Of a DNA stretch of 64,000 nucleotides, positions 61,601-64,000 are shown piece by piece. The notes beneath the pieces are model-generated. The model was not told the origin of the DNA. It made no database searches and saw only the letters and a program-made list of their open reading frames with translations. Position numbers and translations under genes: made by a program. Source of the DNA: Helicobacter cappadocius (GTDB taxonomy: Bacteria; Campylobacterota; Campylobacteria; Campylobacterales; Helicobacteraceae); contig NZ_JAUYZK010000001.1 of NCBI RefSeq assembly GCF_030688855.1, positions 226,143-290,142 on the forward strand, read 5' to 3'. Each line of letters starts with the position of its first letter. Positions within the stretch are counted from its first letter, which is position 1.

Positions 61601-64000
61601 TTTGCAATACTATAGTGATAACAACACCATTGGTAATACCAAATTAGATATTGCCAAATCTGCTTTAAATGGAAAATTAGTTTTAGGTACTAGTTCTACA
61701 CAAGATCTCATCACAGCTAATCTTGATTTTTATGGGAATGATTCTTTTACTTCAAATGCTTCTATTAGCGGAGGAAGTAGCTCTTCAACTTTCAGCTTCC
61801 ATCATATGGATTTAGACTTTAATACCAGCTCTTCAGCTAGACTCAATATAAAAGGTCAAGCTCTCTTTGATGTAGCTAATATTAAAGGGGTCTTTGATGG
61901 AGTAGGGAGTGGAACTTATAGCACTTCTTCGATAAAAGCTGCTGATGGCAAGACTTCTACTAATGGCATCTTAGCTTTTTCAGATGGCACAGCCCCAAGC
62001 ATAGATGTTTCTAATATTGATAATATTGATTATACAAACTTAGCTCAAGGAGGTTCTTTTAAAGGAGGGGTTTTAAACACCACCAAAGGAGCTTACTATA
62101 CCTTTATAGGAGCAAACTCTCAAGGCTTTAATACAGCTGCTATATTAGATAGCACAGATAACACCATCTCTAATAAAGATCAAATCACAACCTTAGGTTC
62201 TAATTTAGATAAAGCCACTATCAATGTTATAGATGGAGGGGCTTTGATAGGAAAAAACCTAGAAGGCACACAAGCAGGAACAAGCAACACTTTAAACCTA
62301 TTAGGAAAAACCTCACTTGCTGTGGATGAAAATAAAAATATTTCCATCAATTCAGCAGGACTTACTATTAATGCAACCATTGATAGTTCTAATGCTGCTT
62401 TATGGAATGGGGGAGCTACAGATGCAGGGGTTTATAGTGATTTTAATATCATAGATCCACAAGCACAGAGTGATAAAAACCAATCAGCTATCTATCACTT
62501 CACCTTCAATGGCAATTATGGCTCTGTAGATTATGATCATCAATTCTACAAAGGAAGCATCACAGGACTTAGCTCAGCTTCACAATTCACTTTTAATAAT
62601 GCAGGTTATCTCTATGATAAGCAGTTTGAAAACACTCAAGCAATGATTACTCTGCACAACACAGTGATAAAGGGCAATATTTCTACAGATAATATCAATT
62701 TAGATTTTAGACCTTCTAGCACCCACCCTGAAGGTCTTATGGGCTTAAGTGGAAACATCATCAAAGCAGATAGCACCAACACCCATCAAAAAAACATCAG
62801 CTTTGATTTCACAGGCAATACCTTAAGTGATAAAATCATCAATTCCTCTGCTAGTGATAAGAGCTATTATCTTGCAGGAGATAAGGGTTCTGAATTTAGC
62901 TTTATCAATCTCACAGATAACACATCTGATACTTCTTTAGATACTCCTGAAATAAAAGATGGAAGCATCTCTTGGCAAGATAGCACCACTTCTAATGATG
63001 GAGTATTTAATACCCTAGCTCAAGCTGGAGTGCATCTAAGGGCAGCTCAAAGCACTGCTTCAGTGCAAGAAGATGGAGAAAAGCTTTTAACTGGAGATTA
63101 TGCAACCTTAAAAGGAAACAAAGTCCCTCAAAACCTGGATAAAGATGTGAGCTTTAATTTCTATGGTAGCACAATTTATGGAGATACAAGTGATGAGAGT
63201 ATCAACTCTAGCTATTCTTTGGGCTTTATCTTTGATAATAGAGCAAATGCACAAGATAGGCTCAAAGCATCCAATGATATAACAGAGACTTTTAAATTAC
63301 AAAGTACTTTAAATCAATCCAGCTTTATTGGTAAAAGCATCCAGAGTGATAAAGATCTCAGTGTTGCCCTCTATGGAAAAGGTGCTTTTAAAAATGAAGA
63401 CAATACCCTCACACTCAAAGCAGGAGAGGGCAGAGCGTTAAATATTCTAGCTAAATCAGATGAAGGCTCAATGGGAGTGATCGCTATAGATGATTCCCTA
63501 AGCACTGCTTTTGCAGCAGGTTCAACCTTGGATATTCAAGGAGCAGGATTTAAGGGAATTTACCTCACTTCTACTGATAAAACAGATCCTAAAAATCCTA
63601 AAGGTGGGAGCATCAAGGCAGTATTTGATAGCAATAATGAACTCTTAGAAAATTCTATCTTAGGCACTAAAGATGGTAGCTTGAATGTAAGCATTGATTA
63701 TACAAGTCCTTTAGATCAAACTAATAGCGATCATGCAAACAATACAGATTCAAGCAAAGCACCTACTTTTATTATTGGCTCTGGCACAACTAATTTATCT
63801 TTCACTGATGCAGGGATTATTAAGATCAACTCTTCAAACAAAACCATCGTAGATTCTATCACAGATAGCTCTTCTCAAACTTCTTGGGATAGCTCTTCTG
63901 CTGGAACTTACTTTGGGGCAAACTCTACCCTCACCTCAAAGAATACAAGCATCATTGGGGATATTTATGGAAATAGTTTTCAAACTAGTGCTAATGGTAA
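55695..64000 (+). CDS. Giant phase-variable autotransporter-like surface protein, 5' part
   Basis: One frame stays open from ATG 55695 to the window end: at least 2,768 residues, with the C-terminus missing. A 54-residue charged N-terminal extension contains Pro25-27 encoded by a C10 tract. Then comes a signal helix (FIPVISFVLSTFLFSFSGEL), with cleavage likely after LRA at residue 76. Two cysteines (84, 92) follow; I saw no other. The passenger is Asn/Ser/Thr/Gly-rich with dozens of degenerate repeats such as NSSLEGNIT, NSSWQGG, NNSSILGNIT, NSKLIGDIG and NTSIIGDIY, as expected of a beta-helix. A C-terminal beta-barrel is expected beyond the window but not seen. Adhesion is inferred. It is ON in this sequence. 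Confidence 0.9.
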   Translation, partial: MKNIMNSDKNNKIMSSNAQNSVIAPPPLTFLKSNSLENFENPKKSRSTEKYNKSFIPVISFVLSTFLFSFSGELRADTLGDASCTLGDSASCAKLISEPNGVSLTPLGSDQYNLNFNMTHLDFNKWQNENLPNKVINLTANNAIINSNGKEIYGNNTETKFNFKNSVLNGTIYFYKFLSYGAIYPYRMSPDTLNFDGSYQGDSNPSLKDYAFVGDLKGHVAKSVTFNFANNANWKGNTSIDGWYTGHSSYTFNFTNSSLEGNITGPSDNDHIHYSTTTLNYNFSGNSDKGFALKGANGASSNISAARGAFNLSLDKGAKAYANITMNYNGFSGYDTQKVNLTLNDNSFLQGNVVSYMGTINANLTDSSMIGGIKNSTGTAWKWNLDNSSVDTKSAGITIGNGATFNFDLKNNSSLIGKAKLTNSNITVTLNNSSWQGGASGNRGNFNLNLDQGSKASGDITFTTDGTTYVGPLKANINLNNGSILEGKMSTTNGKITINADNDSKINGNLTLSGNFYNVSFNPSATVNLTKSSWVGNITIDNSGTSNNLNVNLTLNNNSSILGNITTTTGSTNLTLNAASSADTITSTGGNTTLNANSGSSVSTINNNGGTGKYTFDNSTLNTYNTKVSNGTLTLNNNSVLNNLVVTNGNANIFLNSGSTLNKINLTAAPSSTTTNITADNASIGNQIYVNNGAKAILNISNNSKIGTPSSASSTYSIGAAWGSINATIDNSNVYGALTWQDGTLNANFTNNSKLIGDIGFKSWPSPSAGNVNGSGNISFADSSMEGDINVLEKTKNKGTHTSLTLSFTGNSSYKGSINVTDGGTSNPGGASLNASFTNTALDIKEISASAAKSDSTLSFTNISNAKIGNIAFDNGTLTGDFSFSSLGNIINTNANSSISLKDTQAQSYGNIGSSAKTYNGSLLADFDFTPSTNSDTSDTDSNVSSNATSIGDIYLGSNSTANLSFTFAGLNADGSLINKQAITDPSTSNTRNVTITGGSDSSSFSFSNIGTLDLSLANSSDASSADGSAKDIIDSIAKDTGISLSNVKGSLGLLKTNVVLNTPSSNSSTLIANSIFSLAGTDTTNTMSKAALNTGNNHFKILKATFGNATLGLDNGTGIPVIIANNANNPSDVSSFYTLSNRTHTSATTDKNTEDGFVLNKSSDADIGYTNDNVEKHINFIFTEGSFDKNQSGYTGTISGGTANSTYGFYNAGSLNVSQITNYLGSLTLYQTSLVGVLGKSTQSTATDGSVSYLPKDVSIALDYSGEDSNPYGLAIVGTGKHNITFNFTDNDNAVKFGGTLLGGSTNKLAGSNNTDNQITIYGLEGLGDNNSVSNSLIDELKNAGVSFNQTDTSIDGSSLTDASSKAYINGYDNVNDTDKQSIAKGTTFKFLNTTFNSDLKESDYALDLTFASQSVAEQSNIKNAANDSSSLIINPNKLFPLSAASYKGTLIDLSDNIYDNSLSFLGEGAISNANNLVKIKLGTGKTTLTAIDTQSTLVLSNTDKVNAASSLNLSNTSLIGDWSNGGNFIFGDNALVDSNNNPELDSNNQPITFNSKFYGKISNSANTALNITLNENSILSSSNSNVINFYEGSLKNTSENTFDVPTISFNNKDNSKNKLILNNPGGMIKIEGLNSNINLSDDSSLISNNTSIIGDITTKINKQSSGVFADLSFNTTGKNSAGNPISNTFYQGDNIGLLKKDSTLSFVGKYSIRSSKYDSTTQTDSGWVNIALPGNKEGLNLELNNTGANVILSQAGSTVGWFAQGNYNIRGTNIKVENGMDSDNGTPVSSNMVFAKASDATQDTLLKTQDGSLLTSSTDASGNTKNINDYIEASSLSIAKRIQIRGGTQNYTFIGDSSIATSTDTTLLANFNTTINVNLINLGEALNSNAKVSGKNVSDILFASNTGGGNTQSAYNYTLKGTSLGDTTVSSGTAAKDSQKVKVNFSAIFDNRDLDKRVDSNNNAQTSLQYYSDNNTIGNTKLDIAKSALNGKLVLGTSSTQDLITANLDFYGNDSFTSNASISGGSSSSTFSFHHMDLDFNTSSSARLNIKGQALFDVANIKGVFDGVGSGTYSTSSIKAADGKTSTNGILAFSDGTAPSIDVSNIDNIDYTNLAQGGSFKGGVLNTTKGAYYTFIGANSQGFNTAAILDSTDNTISNKDQITTLGSNLDKATINVIDGGALIGKNLEGTQAGTSNTLNLLGKTSLAVDENKNISINSAGLTINATIDSSNAALWNGGATDAGVYSDFNIIDPQAQSDKNQSAIYHFTFNGNYGSVDYDHQFYKGSITGLSSASQFTFNNAGYLYDKQFENTQAMITLHNTVIKGNISTDNINLDFRPSSTHPEGLMGLSGNIIKADSTNTHQKNISFDFTGNTLSDKIINSSASDKSYYLAGDKGSEFSFINLTDNTSDTSLDTPEIKDGSISWQDSTTSNDGVFNTLAQAGVHLRAAQSTASVQEDGEKLLTGDYATLKGNKVPQNLDKDVSFNFYGSTIYGDTSDESINSSYSLGFIFDNRANAQDRLKASNDITETFKLQSTLNQSSFIGKSIQSDKDLSVALYGKGAFKNEDNTLTLKAGEGRALNILAKSDEGSMGVIAIDDSLSTAFAAGSTLDIQGAGFKGIYLTSTDKTDPKNPKGGSIKAVFDSNNELLENSILGTKDGSLNVSIDYTSPLDQTNSDHANNTDSSKAPTFIIGSGTTNLSFTDAGIIKINSSNKTIVDSITDSSSQTSWDSSSAGTYFGANSTLTSKNTSIIGDIYGNSFQTSANG
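55765..55774 (+). repeat. Poly-C10 slippage tract in surface protein gene
   Basis: Ten C following ATAG, codons 24-27 of the gene, in frame here. C9 gives CAT TGA at once. C11 gives a TGA 13 codons later, before the signal peptide. Slippage would thus switch the surface protein fully off. Confidence 0.92.

Noticed and set aside
55682..62380. Several long open frames on the minus strand across the surface-protein gene
   Set aside because: They are antisense shadows of the Asn/Ser/Thr-rich repeats: Leu/Val/Glu-rich, without ribosome sites or recognisable domains.
1..64000. CRISPR arrays, insertion sequences, prophage or integrative element
   Set aside because: No spaced direct repeats, transposase, integrase or phage genes were seen; tRNA-Ser has no repeat of its 3' end nearby as an attachment site.

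Overview
The window reads as one chromosomal stretch of a low-GC Helicobacter species that is probably not H. pylori. Helicobacter signs are the neighbour pairs and strings familiar from H. pylori (fabZ-lpxA; ksgA-rnj-kdsD; fabD-mtnN; ddl-hydrolase-murF-HIT; hydABCDE; panD-ybaB-PDZ; ispA-surE-...-queD-queE), an RNase J with a long basic N-terminal extension, two Hof-type outer-membrane proteins, extended -10 promoters (TGnTATAAT type) and homopolymeric phase-variation tracts. Genes that argue against H. pylori are hisF, ilvD and a GGDEF-like/EAL protein.

Layout: 1-4310 is a leftward block (lpxA end, fabZ, queH, a 30-residue membrane peptide, rlmN, a nucleoside-phosphorylase-like gene, hisF) holding two parS-type palindromes. 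4359-8424 is a rightward operon: ksgA (apparently AUU-initiated), rnj, kdsD and a small coiled-coil gene. 8455-12640 is a leftward tripartite efflux pump. 13004-15304 is a fused nuclease-methyltransferase with an in-frame G10 tract. ilvD and glmS diverge. 18932-23546 holds a small OMP gene and an Mla-like lipid-transport operon. Then come recG/queF, ybeY/speA, a Hof - secreted peptidase - Hof cluster, tRNA-Ser(GCU), fabD-mtnN with two pseudopilins, and a methyltransferase with a GIY-YIG-like protein. 37186-42754 is leftward: a YceI-family gene behind a Fur-box-like site, then ankyrin, HIT, murF, acyP, hydrolase and ddl. 42982-50059 is the uptake NiFe hydrogenase operon followed by the GGDEF-like/EAL gene. 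50087-55534 is a rightward housekeeping run from panD to queE.

The last 8.3 kb (55695-64000) is a single open frame that leaves the window: the passenger of a giant repeat-rich, autotransporter-like surface protein, with a C10 tract upstream of its signal peptide. Two phase-variable loci, the restriction-modification gene and the surface protein, are both in the ON frame here. Queuosine genes (queH, queF, queD, queE) sit at three places. I found no CRISPR array, transposase or phage module.
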